From the NCBI GenBank assembly GCA_947651225.1, contig CANSYK010000013.1, forward strand, positions 1 to 64,000: 64,000 nt of DNA, written 5' to 3'. Positions 42,025 to 49,933 of this stretch are shown here, piece by piece. Both the position numbers and the translations under genes were made by a program. The notes under the pieces were generated by a model. The model did no database searches. It was not told where the DNA came from and saw nothing but the letters and a program-made list of their open reading frames with translations. Each line of letters starts with the position of its first letter. Within the stretch, counting starts at the first letter, position 1. Source of the DNA: an uncultured bacterium. GTDB lineage: Bacteria > Bacillota > Clostridia > Lachnospirales > Lachnospiraceae.

Positions 42025-42974
42025 TATCTTGCACCTCCTTTCGCTGCCCTTCGATAGGAATTCTTTGACTTTCCTTTCAGATATGGTACCGCAAGGAATA
42101 CCGCAACCACAATTGCTGAGAACAGTTTCAGATCAATTGACGGCAGACCAAGCCAGCATACGAAACTAATGACAATATAATAAATAATGCTTCCGACTGT
42201 TACAAAAAACAATCTCGCTGAAAAGTTTAGTTTCTTTCCAAAAATAGCCTCTCCTAACACTTCACCTATAATAACAGAAGCAAGACCGATTACAATCGCT
42301 CCCCTTCCCATATTGACATCACAGTTTCCCTGGTACTGCGCAAGAATCCCTCCGGCAAACCCAACCAGACCATTTGAAAATACAAGTGCAATCACTTTTG
42401 ATACTGATGTATTGATTCCCTGCGCACGTGACATATTAGGATTGCATCCCGTTGCACGAATTGTAAATCCCATCTCTGTTCCAAAAAACCAGTATAAAAT
42501 CGCAATAATTGCAATTGTAATAATTCCTGTGACCAGAATTGTCATTGAAATATATCGCAGGGAAACAATTAAATCAAACTGGTCTACACTGACCGCCTGA
42601 TTTGCCTTTCCTCCTGTAATATTCAGATTAATGGAATACAGGGCAATCTGTGTTAAAATACCGGCAAGGATATCCGGTATTCCAAATATGGTATGTAACA
42701 CGCCTGTGATGAACCCAGCTGCCATACCAGCCACAAATGCCATAGCCACCGCTACAATCGGCGAATATCCAGCAAGAATCAATACTACCGTGACCGCACC
42801 GCCTGTGGCAAGTGTGCCATCCACCGTCAAATCAGCAAAATTCAATATTTTATAAGTAATATAGACACCAATCGACATAATCCCCCAAATCAGCCCCTGT
42901 GAAATATTTCCTGGCAAAGCCCTTACTAAGGCGGTTACATCTAATGCTCCCAATACGGGAATTAAACTTAACAT
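42024..42974 (-). CDS. ABC transporter permease (uncharacterised COG4120-type importer)
   Basis: 316 residues with eight or more membrane helices. ATG 42974 was chosen because AGGAGGAGATT precedes it; the open frame runs about 30 codons further upstream without support. Signature segments of this permease family are seen (QGLIWGIMSIGVYITYKIL, DLTVDGTLATGG, RATGCNPNMSRAQGI). The RATGxNxxMA-like cytoplasmic loop is the coupling helix for the ATPase. It is placed between HIT and the ATPase gene. The usual substrate-binding lipoprotein gene is absent nearby and must be elsewhere if the transporter works. Confidence 0.88.
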   Translation of the reverse strand: MLSLIPVLGALDVTALVRALPGNISQGLIWGIMSIGVYITYKILNFADLTVDGTLATGGAVTVVLILAGYSPIVAVAMAFVAGMAAGFITGVLHTIFGIPDILAGILTQIALYSINLNITGGKANQAVSVDQFDLIVSLRYISMTILVTGIITIAIIAILYWFFGTEMGFTIRATGCNPNMSRAQGINTSVSKVIALVFSNGLVGFAGGILAQYQGNCDVNMGRGAIVIGLASVIIGEVLGEAIFGKKLNFSARLFFVTVGSIIYYIVISFVCWLGLPSIDLKLFSAIVVAVFLAVPYLKGKSKNSYRRAAKGGAR

Positions 42975-42994
42975 AATCTCCTCCTTTTTGTCCT

Positions 42995-43420
42995 TTACGA
43001 AAAACCGTTTCTTATTTTTTCTGCTAATGCTTCTATATCCGTCCCAGCCTTGTGCTCTGTCCACTTAATGTTGACATCGTCCCCTTTATAACGTGGAATC
43101 AGATGGACATGCAGATGAAATACCGTCTGCCCTGCTGCCTCCCCATTATTCTGCAGTACATTGATTCCATCACATTGCAGAACCTCCATTAACACCTTAC
43201 AGCATTTTTTTGCCACCGGCAAAAGCTTCTCACAATATTCTTCTGGAAGCTCCAGCAGATTTGCCGCATGTGTTTTTGGCAGAATAATACAATGACCTTT
43301 AGAAGCGGGATTGACATCCATAATCACTTTAAAATCCTCATCCTCATAAATTGCATTGGTGGGAATCTGCCCATTAGCCAGCTTACAAAAAATACACTCT
43401 TCCTTTACTTCTTTCTTCAT
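42995..43420 (-). CDS. HIT family nucleotide hydrolase/transferase
   Basis: 141 residues. The histidine triad HLHVH is present (QTVFHLHVHLIPRY) and CIFC near the N-terminus suggests a zinc site as in many bacterial HIT proteins. The family hydrolyses nucleoside phosphoramidates or dinucleoside polyphosphates. ATG 43420 follows AGGAGG. The gene ends 20 bases before the permease start and is likely in the same operon, downstream of the flavodoxin/SCP2-like gene. Confidence 0.93.
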   Translation of the reverse strand: MKKEVKEECIFCKLANGQIPTNAIYEDEDFKVIMDVNPASKGHCIILPKTHAANLLELPEEYCEKLLPVAKKCCKVLMEVLQCDGINVLQNNGEAAGQTVFHLHVHLIPRYKGDDVNIKWTEHKAGTDIEALAEKIRNGFS

Positions 43421-43442
43421 CCTATTAACCTCCTGTCATTCA

Positions 43443-44456
43443 TTACTTTACACCAAACCGGAATAATGTATCAAAGGTATGGAGCACCCGAAAATTTCCT
43501 TTTGCCGTTAATTCCCCTGACATAAAAGTAGTCTGGAGTGGTGCTTCCCCATACACAATATTTTCCAGAACCTTTTTGGTTGACTTGATTTCCACATCAA
43601 CAGAATCCTTCTTGCCATAGTAGCAATTCAGTTTTCCATTGTCAACTTCTAAAATCAGGCGTCTCTGAAATTCCCTGATTTCCCATGAAAATGATACAGA
43701 AAGATCAGCAACCGGAGTAAATGCCCTTTTGAAGTCCTCAATATATGGCTCTTCCGGCTCAAACATTCCTGTGTCCTCAGGGCTGTCTCCCATCATTTGC
43801 TTAAACATCTGTGTCAATTCCTGAATATCTTCCTTCTGCTGCCTTACATAAGAATCATTTGACACATACATAGAAAGCTGCTCGCTCTCCTGTGGCGTTA
43901 AGCGAATCGTTTTCGGCTTCAGGACATTCTCACGTACTGCCATGCTGCTTGATGGCAGGGAACTCAATTTTTTGGAAAAGGTACGATAAAAGCCCTCTGT
44001 CTTCTTTTCAATCAGATACGCATACTCTGCACTTGTCTCAAAAGTGACGGTATCACTGACATAGGCACAGATTCCATCACATGGAATCCCGCCAAGCATC
44101 TCCCATGCCTTCACCATGGTGAACTGGGCGTCCTTTTCTCCATAAGTTGTTGCCAGGACAATCGGCATCATATACAGAGATTTTATCTTTTCCCTGTCCC
44201 CATACAGCCAGCAGGCATCTAAAAACTGCCATAGAAATCCACCAATTCCCATCCATTCCACCGAAGCAACTAAAATCACTGCTTCTGCTTCTTTCAAAGT
44301 CTTTGGCAAAACGGAAATCCCCCGCTTATCCTCATAAAGGTTATATTTTTTCACCTTTATATTAAGCTCATCCAGGACACTTATCACCTTATTCATCACA
44401 AAGATTGCCGGATCATCAATCAGCCCTCTTCCACCGTAATAAATATTTACCTTCAT
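43443..44456 (-). CDS. Flavodoxin/NADPH-FMN reductase-like protein fused to SCP2-like domain
   Basis: 338 residues. The N-terminal half has flavodoxin-fold features (MKVNIYYGGRG, AEAVILVASVEWMGIGGFLW, VLATTYGEKDAQFTMVKAWE). The C-terminal part (about 235-337) resembles SCP2/sterol-carrier or alkyl-SCP domains (RRLILEVDNGKLNCYYGKKD, LENIVYGEAPLQTTFMSGEL), which bind lipophilic ligands. ATG 44456 is preferred over the TTG before it, with GGAG upstream. A reductase acting on a lipid-like or quinone-like substrate is a reasonable inference. Neighbours are a rhomboid protease and HIT; no functional link is obvious. Confidence 0.75.
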   Translation of the reverse strand: MKVNIYYGGRGLIDDPAIFVMNKVISVLDELNIKVKKYNLYEDKRGISVLPKTLKEAEAVILVASVEWMGIGGFLWQFLDACWLYGDREKIKSLYMMPIVLATTYGEKDAQFTMVKAWEMLGGIPCDGICAYVSDTVTFETSAEYAYLIEKKTEGFYRTFSKKLSSLPSSSMAVRENVLKPKTIRLTPQESEQLSMYVSNDSYVRQQKEDIQELTQMFKQMMGDSPEDTGMFEPEEPYIEDFKRAFTPVADLSVSFSWEIREFQRRLILEVDNGKLNCYYGKKDSVDVEIKSTKKVLENIVYGEAPLQTTFMSGELTAKGNFRVLHTFDTLFRFGVK

Positions 44457-44472
44457 CAATCAATCTCCATTT

Positions 44473-45546
44473 CTATGCGTAATCACGTTTTTCTCTTTGC
44501 GGCTTTTCCCTCATAAGAAGGGCGGCAAGCAAAAAACCAGCAAAAAAGCCCCCGATATGGGCGGCGTTATCTACTCCCTGGCTTGTCAATCCTCCATACA
44601 GGCTCAGGAAAGCCATCCATGCAATCTGCCGTACACTATACCGCTCCCTCTTCCCCTTGTGGAAAAGAACCAGATACAGCATCGCACCAACGGTTCCAAA
44701 AATAGCCCCAGACGCACCAATGGAAACGATATAATCATTCCGCAACATATTATAAACCATTGAGGCACACCCTGCAAGGATTCCTGAACCAAGATATAAA
44801 ATTCCATATTTCCATCTTCCAAGTTCTGACTCCAAAACAGAACCCATAAATGCCAGAACCAGCATATTATTAAAGATGTGTTCTATATTACTGTGCAAAA
44901 AGACAGAAGTCAACAACCGATACCACTGCCCCTGTGAAATCACCTCATACCAGCCAAGCGCCCCTGCGTCCAGCCAGCTTTCGTCTGAAAAAGCATTAAA
45001 AAGGTCCGTATACAGAAAAATCGCAATGTTTATCACAATAATCAGTATATTGCTAAGCGGCAGCTTTTTATTGTTAAAAACATTCTGCAAGCGCTGCCAG
45101 GCACTTTGCGTACCACCATACTTTATATCGTCCTGCTGCGGATTTGCCTGCCTGCAGGCAAACAGTTCCTCCAAAGGTCTGCGGAGTACCATAAACCCCT
45201 CTTCTGACGTTTCATATACCATTACCTGGCCCCTGCCCGGCACGATTCTCCAAAAACTTTCATAATTTTGGAACAATCTCCCTGCACTGCTGTCATTATC
45301 ACTCACAAGAAGATACAAAAAGTGACAGTAATAGCAGTCACGTTTCCGCAAAAAAGCACGAATCTGCTCTGACACATGATAGAACTGCTCTGTTTCCAGA
45401 AACCTTCCTGACGTTTCATCCAATGTTACAACAGCATATCCTTCCCTGCGCTCCTGGCGCAAGGACAGGTGAATATCTGGTGTATTAATCGGAATGGTTT
45501 CATAACCATATTGTAATAAAATATGCTCAATCTGATTGTACATCAT
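44473..45546 (-). CDS. Rhomboid intramembrane serine protease
   Basis: 357 residues. An N-terminal cytoplasmic domain of about 160 residues precedes six or seven membrane helices. Catalytic residues are Ser279 in GASGAIFG and His330 in NAAHIGGFF; HSNIEHIFNNM supports rhomboid identity. The large N-terminal domain is like that of B. subtilis GluP. Rhomboids cleave transmembrane helices of other proteins. Two adjacent ATG codons (45546, 45543) are preceded by GGGAGAGG. It heads the minus-strand series rhomboid, flavoprotein, HIT, permease, ATPase. Confidence 0.92.
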   Translation of the reverse strand: MMYNQIEHILLQYGYETIPINTPDIHLSLRQERREGYAVVTLDETSGRFLETEQFYHVSEQIRAFLRKRDCYYCHFLYLLVSDNDSSAGRLFQNYESFWRIVPGRGQVMVYETSEEGFMVLRRPLEELFACRQANPQQDDIKYGGTQSAWQRLQNVFNNKKLPLSNILIIVINIAIFLYTDLFNAFSDESWLDAGALGWYEVISQGQWYRLLTSVFLHSNIEHIFNNMLVLAFMGSVLESELGRWKYGILYLGSGILAGCASMVYNMLRNDYIVSIGASGAIFGTVGAMLYLVLFHKGKRERYSVRQIAWMAFLSLYGGLTSQGVDNAAHIGGFFAGFLLAALLMREKPQREKRDYA

Positions 45547-45696
45547 TCCTCTCCCTCTACAGAATTCCTCTTATTTTGATACAGTATCTCCATTTCCGTT
45601 CCTTTATAATAGCAGACAAATGAAGATTTATCTACTAATTCTCCTTATTTTGTCGAAGAAGAAATAATTATGGCAGCCGATACCTTCTTTACGTTT

Positions 45697-45742
45697 CCCC
45701 TATAAAAATATTATCATAGACAAAACATAAGAATCATAGGGG
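45697..45742 (+). promoter_or_regulatory. CCCCTAT/ATAGGGG dyad around the leader of the next gene
   Basis: CCCCTAT (45697-45703) can pair with ATAGGGG (45736-45742); the right half is part of the G-rich ribosome binding site of the GTG start at 45752. It might mask translation initiation. Confidence 0.3.
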
Positions 45743-45751
45743 GGATTAACC

Positions 45752-46546
45752 GTGAAACAATTTTTAGAAAACTACAACTTATTATTTGCCATGACAATCC
45801 TGACAGCACTTGCAATTGCCTTCAAATGCATCGGCGCAATAGTCTATCAGATGCTTCTGCGGGACTCTGAACAGGTTCCCAGCACAAAAAATAAATGGAT
45901 TCGTGCAATGTATACCAAATTTGAAGCCTGCTATAAGCTGAAAATCCCAATTCACAATCCTGACTGTTTTGTCGAAAATCATATGGCACAATACCATGTC
46001 TTTGGTATTTCCTTGAATACCCTGGAAAATACGGATATATTCTGTGGTCTTATTGTAACAGCTGTTACACTGTTAAGCATAATGTGCGGAATCTATTATG
46101 AATTTCCTCTGCGCTGGACACTAATCCACAGTATGACACTGGTATGCTTTCTTTTATTTCTTGCCGCCGGAGAACTTATGTTCCAGGTGCGCCATAAAAG
46201 AAATCTGCTTCATTTGCAACTATTAAATTATTTTGAAAATACTTTACAGGCAAAACTGGAAAATCAATATCTTCATCCAGAAGAGCGCAGAGCTTATGAA
46301 AATGCCTATTTCGACTCAGAAGAAGATACCGGGAAAAATGAAAAAGAGCAGAAAGAACCAATGATGGCGGCATCTTCTGAACTCTTTGGCAATCCTATTG
46401 CTCCTGATATGCAGGAATTGATTGATTCCCTGTTAGAGGAGTCAAAAATTGATAACGACATCAATGAACAGCAGGAAAAACTTCATGCTGCTGCCACCAC
46501 TGAAAAATACCGTCTTGTAGAGGAAATCATAAAAGAGTATTTTTAA
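45752..46546 (+). CDS. Three-helix membrane protein with acidic cytoplasmic tail, unknown function
   Basis: Not recognised. 264 residues from GTG 45752, preceded by AGGGGGG. Membrane helices lie at about 9-35, 95-115 and 120-145, with a Lys/Tyr-rich segment between the first two (KNKWIRAMYTKFEACYKLKIP). The last 110 residues are cytoplasmic and charged (DSEEDTGKNEKEQKEP) and probably helical, ending RLVEEIIKEYF. A MerR-family gene follows 24 bases later, so the pair is likely co-transcribed; the regulator may respond to or control this protein. Confidence 0.7.
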   Translation: MKQFLENYNLLFAMTILTALAIAFKCIGAIVYQMLLRDSEQVPSTKNKWIRAMYTKFEACYKLKIPIHNPDCFVENHMAQYHVFGISLNTLENTDIFCGLIVTAVTLLSIMCGIYYEFPLRWTLIHSMTLVCFLLFLAAGELMFQVRHKRNLLHLQLLNYFENTLQAKLENQYLHPEERRAYENAYFDSEEDTGKNEKEQKEPMMAASSELFGNPIAPDMQELIDSLLEESKIDNDINEQQEKLHAAATTEKYRLVEEIIKEYF

Positions 46547-46570
46547 TCAAAAGAAAGGTATGGTATTAAT

Positions 46571-47272
46571 ATGGAAAAAAGATATAGTATATCCGACGCT
46601 GCAAAACAACTGGAAGTAGAACCTCATGCCCTTCGTTACTGGGAAGTAGAGCTTGGTCTGCACATTGAAAGAAACGCACAGGGACACCGCTTTTACACAC
46701 CGGAAGATGTTACTCTGCTCCAGCAGATTAAAGGTTTAAAAGAACAGGGCTTCCAGCTAAAAGCTATCAAAATAGTTCTCCCTGACATCCACAATGTATG
46801 TCAGATGGAGACACAGAAATTGTACCATCTACGGGAAGAGTTAAACCAGCAAGTCATGGACGAAAGCAGCCAAACATCCACATCGCATATGGCACAGGTC
46901 ATGCCGCTTCATCCTGAGAGGATGGATGCCGCCTCCCAGAAGCAGACAGCCAAAGCTATGAGCGCTGAAGAAAAACTACGCCACTTTGAAGCAATGATGC
47001 GCAAAATGATCCGCAATACCGTCGCCGAAATGGACAGGGAATCTGAAGAACGCATCTGTGAAAAAATCACCACAAAACTCCTAAAAGAATTGGATTATCT
47101 GACACGCCAGAAAGAAGAACTGCAGGAACGGCAAATCAACTTGCTCAATCAGATTCTTGCCGAAGTGCGCCATGATTTGCCGGAAAGCGCAGCAAGTAAT
47201 GAAGAATCTGTAAAGCAGCTTCAGTCACGCAATAAAGATAAAGCAAAAAAGAAAAAATTATTTGCTAAGTAG
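46571..47272 (+). CDS. MerR-family transcriptional regulator
   Basis: 233 residues. The N-terminal winged helix-turn-helix (about 3-70; YSISDAAKQLEVEPHALRYW, NAQGHRFYTPEDV) is followed by a helical linker and a long, highly charged coiled coil (about 135-215) and a Lys-rich tail (KDKAKKKKLFAK). MerR proteins remodel promoters with long spacers. No metal-binding cysteine pattern or drug-binding domain is visible, so the effector is unknown. Placement just after a three-helix membrane protein suggests a shared function. Confidence 0.85.
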   Translation: MEKRYSISDAAKQLEVEPHALRYWEVELGLHIERNAQGHRFYTPEDVTLLQQIKGLKEQGFQLKAIKIVLPDIHNVCQMETQKLYHLREELNQQVMDESSQTSTSHMAQVMPLHPERMDAASQKQTAKAMSAEEKLRHFEAMMRKMIRNTVAEMDRESEERICEKITTKLLKELDYLTRQKEELQERQINLLNQILAEVRHDLPESAASNEESVKQLQSRNKDKAKKKKLFAK

Positions 47273-47327
47273 AACGAATGGTGTTAAAATTAGAGTCACT
47301 ATTAGCAGATAAGAAAGGTAAGATACA

Positions 47328-47891
47328 ATGGGAAATTTTCGATTTGATAAATGTGGTGACATTGAAGGGCTTTACTTAATACAGCCAGAGATACGCGGCG
47401 ACGCAAGAGGTTATTTTATGGAAAGTTACAACTATCAGGATTTTAAGGACGCTGGACTTGACATGGTTTTTGTACAGGACAACCAGTCAAATTCCTCAAA
47501 AGGCGTTCTGCGCGGGCTTCATTTCCAGAAAGAACATACACAGGGCAAACTTGTCCGTGTTTTAAATGGCGAAGTCTTTGATGTTGTAGTGGATATACGC
47601 AAAGATTCTAAAACATTCGGCAAGTGGCATGGTGTTATTTTAAGCGCCAAAAAGAAAAATATGTTTTATGTGCCGGAAGGGTTTGCACATGGATTTTATG
47701 TGCTGTCTGATACCGCAGAATTTTTTTATAAATGTACTGACTTTTATGATCCATCTTCAGAAGCAGGTATTCCATGGAATGACGAAACTATTGGAATCAA
47801 ATGGCCAATACCAGAGGGGGAAACTCCAATTCTTGCAGAAAAAGACAGAAAATATCCTCCTTTTTCAGAGGATATTGCCCTGAACTTTTAA
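47328..47891 (+). CDS. rfbC: dTDP-4-dehydrorhamnose 3,5-epimerase
   Basis: 187 residues, normal RmlC length. Signature segments: GDARGYFMESYN, VQDNQSNSSKGVLRGLHFQ (with the catalytic His), GEVFDVVVDIRKDS and FYVPEGFAHGFYVLSD. The enzyme epimerises C3 and C5 of dTDP-4-keto-6-deoxyglucose on the way to dTDP-L-rhamnose. rfbD follows 16 bases later; rfbA and rfbB are not in the window. Rhamnose here probably feeds a cell-surface polysaccharide. Confidence 0.95.
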   Translation: MGNFRFDKCGDIEGLYLIQPEIRGDARGYFMESYNYQDFKDAGLDMVFVQDNQSNSSKGVLRGLHFQKEHTQGKLVRVLNGEVFDVVVDIRKDSKTFGKWHGVILSAKKKNMFYVPEGFAHGFYVLSDTAEFFYKCTDFYDPSSEAGIPWNDETIGIKWPIPEGETPILAEKDRKYPPFSEDIALNF

Positions 47892-47907
47892 AAAATGGAG
47901 GATTTCT

Positions 47908-48753
47908 ATGAAAAAGATACTGATTACCGGCTGCAATGGGCAGCTTGGGAGGGCACTCAATTTCCTTCTAAAAGGAAAAAATATCGAAATCATCAATACC
48001 GACGTTGATTCACTTGATATTTGTAACGAAAGCCAGGTACTTGAACTTGTAAAAAAAGAAATGCCTGATACAATTATCAACTGTGCGGCACATACTTCTG
48101 TTGACAAATGTGAAACCGATCAAGAAAACGCTTACCAGATTAATGCAGTTGGTCCGGAAAATCTTGCTAAAGCAGCAAAAGAAATAAACGCACAGATTGT
48201 ACAGGTATCAACAGATTATGTGTTTGATGGCAATACAGACAAACCATACACCGAAGCAGATAGTCCCTGCCCACAAAGTGTTTATGGCTCTACGAAACTG
48301 GCAGGAGAAAAAGCAGTTGCCGCTTGTACAGACAAGCACTATATTGTCCGAACCGCCTGGCTGTATGGCGATGGAAATAACTTTGTAAAAACCATGCTGC
48401 GTCTTGCAAAAGAGCGTGATACCATTACTGTTGTAAATGACCAGTTTGGCTCCCCAACTTCTGCCCTGGAACTTGGCCGGATGCTCCTTCATATTGTCGA
48501 CGCCAGAGAATACGGAATATACCATGCCACCTGCGAAGGTGTGACAAACTGGTATGAATTTGCAAAAACTATCTTTTCCCTTGCGCATACAGAAGTCAAC
48601 CTGGTTCCTGTAACCACAGAAGAATACACAGCGGCTGTTGCCAAACGCCCCGCTTTTTCTGTTCTGGAAAATCATCGATTAAACTCGCAAGGGACATACC
48701 GAATGAAGAACTGGCAGGATGCATTAGTGGAATATATGGAGAAATTGTCTTGA
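47908..48753 (+). CDS. rfbD: dTDP-4-dehydrorhamnose reductase
   Basis: 281 residues. NAD(P)-binding GCNGQLGRAL at the N-terminus, the Thr/Asp motif STDYVFDG, the catalytic YxxxK (YGSTKLAGEKA) and RTAWLYG identify RmlD. It performs the last step of dTDP-L-rhamnose synthesis. GGAGG precedes ATG 47908. Its stop overlaps the TTG start of the following glycosyltransferase by four bases (TTGA), a strong sign of translational coupling. Confidence 0.95.
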   Translation: MKKILITGCNGQLGRALNFLLKGKNIEIINTDVDSLDICNESQVLELVKKEMPDTIINCAAHTSVDKCETDQENAYQINAVGPENLAKAAKEINAQIVQVSTDYVFDGNTDKPYTEADSPCPQSVYGSTKLAGEKAVAACTDKHYIVRTAWLYGDGNNFVKTMLRLAKERDTITVVNDQFGSPTSALELGRMLLHIVDAREYGIYHATCEGVTNWYEFAKTIFSLAHTEVNLVPVTTEEYTAAVAKRPAFSVLENHRLNSQGTYRMKNWQDALVEYMEKLS

Positions 48754-49910
48754 AAATACTATTTTACCAATGGAATGCTTATAATTTATATGATATCCGC
48801 ATCACTTTAGAATCACTTGGACATGAAATCACAATGCTAAAGCAGCCGATTCTCAATCCAGAAGAAGATTCTGCCTATGTGAACCATCTTTGTGAACAGT
48901 TAAAAAAAGAGCATTATGACTTTCTCTTTTCCATTAATTTCTTTCCTGTCCTTGCACAGGCATGTCACGATTCCAGCCTGCCCTATGTCTGCTGGAACTG
49001 TGACAGCCCATTGCTTGCCATGTATCACAAATCTATTTTCTATCCTACGAATATTGTTTTCTGCTTTGACCAGTCTAATTTTAAAGAATTTCAGGCTCTT
49101 GGTGTCAAAAATATTTTTCACCTTCCCCTTGCTGTCCATACAGAACGCCTTTCCAGACAGATTCATATGGATAAAGCGCCAGAATATCCTGTTTCCTTTG
49201 TGGGAAGCCTCTATGAAAAAAATTCTTATGACCGTATTGCAGAAAAGCTTCCTTCCTATCTCCGTGGCTATTTGGAGGGCGCAATGAATGCCCAGCTTTT
49301 AATTTCTGGGGGCAATTTGCTGGAACTGCTTTTGACAGAAGATATCTGCCTTATGTTAGAAGAACTTACGGAATATCACCGTTCAGAACATTCTTTTGCC
49401 AGTATACATGCTCTCTTTGCCAGTACTGTACTGGGATTTAAAACGGCCTCCTTAGAAAGGCACCAGAATTTAAATGCCCTGTCTCTTTCTATACCAGTCC
49501 ACCTTTTTACTGACAGCCAGACAAAGAACCTTCCGCTTGTCCATATACATGCTCCTGTCAATTATCTGTCCGAAATGCCACAGATTTTTCATGACAGCAA
49601 AATCAACTTGAATATGACAATTCCCAATATTAAAACCGGAATTCCGCTGCGTGTCTGGGATATTTTAGGGAGCGGCGGATTTGCTTTGACTAATTATCAA
49701 TCGGAATTTGATGGCATCTTTCAGGCAGGAGACACGCTGGAAATCTTTGAAGACAAGGAAGAACTTCTGGAAAAAGCAACATTTTATTTAGAACATGACG
49801 GCATACGAAATAAAATTGCCAGGCAGGGATTAGAGCTTGTCACAAAAGAGCATAATTATACTGTCCGCATCAATCAAATGCTCTGCCAGATTAAACGCTG
49901 CCTAAACTAA
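48750..49910 (+). CDS. CgeB/DUF3880-type glycosyltransferase
   Basis: 386 residues from TTG 48750. The N-terminal Rossmann half (MKILFYQWNAYNLYDIRIT) includes the DUF3880 pattern (LPYVCWNCDSPLLA). The C-terminal half has the GT-B donor-binding features of the CgeB family (MTIPNIKTGIPLRVWDILGS, GGFALTNYQSEF). Related proteins modify spore coats, flagellin or surface glycans. Coupling to rfbD suggests that it transfers rhamnose or a related sugar. No membrane segment. The acceptor is unknown. Confidence 0.82.
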   Translation: MKILFYQWNAYNLYDIRITLESLGHEITMLKQPILNPEEDSAYVNHLCEQLKKEHYDFLFSINFFPVLAQACHDSSLPYVCWNCDSPLLAMYHKSIFYPTNIVFCFDQSNFKEFQALGVKNIFHLPLAVHTERLSRQIHMDKAPEYPVSFVGSLYEKNSYDRIAEKLPSYLRGYLEGAMNAQLLISGGNLLELLLTEDICLMLEELTEYHRSEHSFASIHALFASTVLGFKTASLERHQNLNALSLSIPVHLFTDSQTKNLPLVHIHAPVNYLSEMPQIFHDSKINLNMTIPNIKTGIPLRVWDILGSGGFALTNYQSEFDGIFQAGDTLEIFEDKEELLEKATFYLEHDGIRNKIARQGLELVTKEHNYTVRINQMLCQIKRCLN

Positions 49911-49933
49911 ATATAGAAAGGATTAAGAAACAC

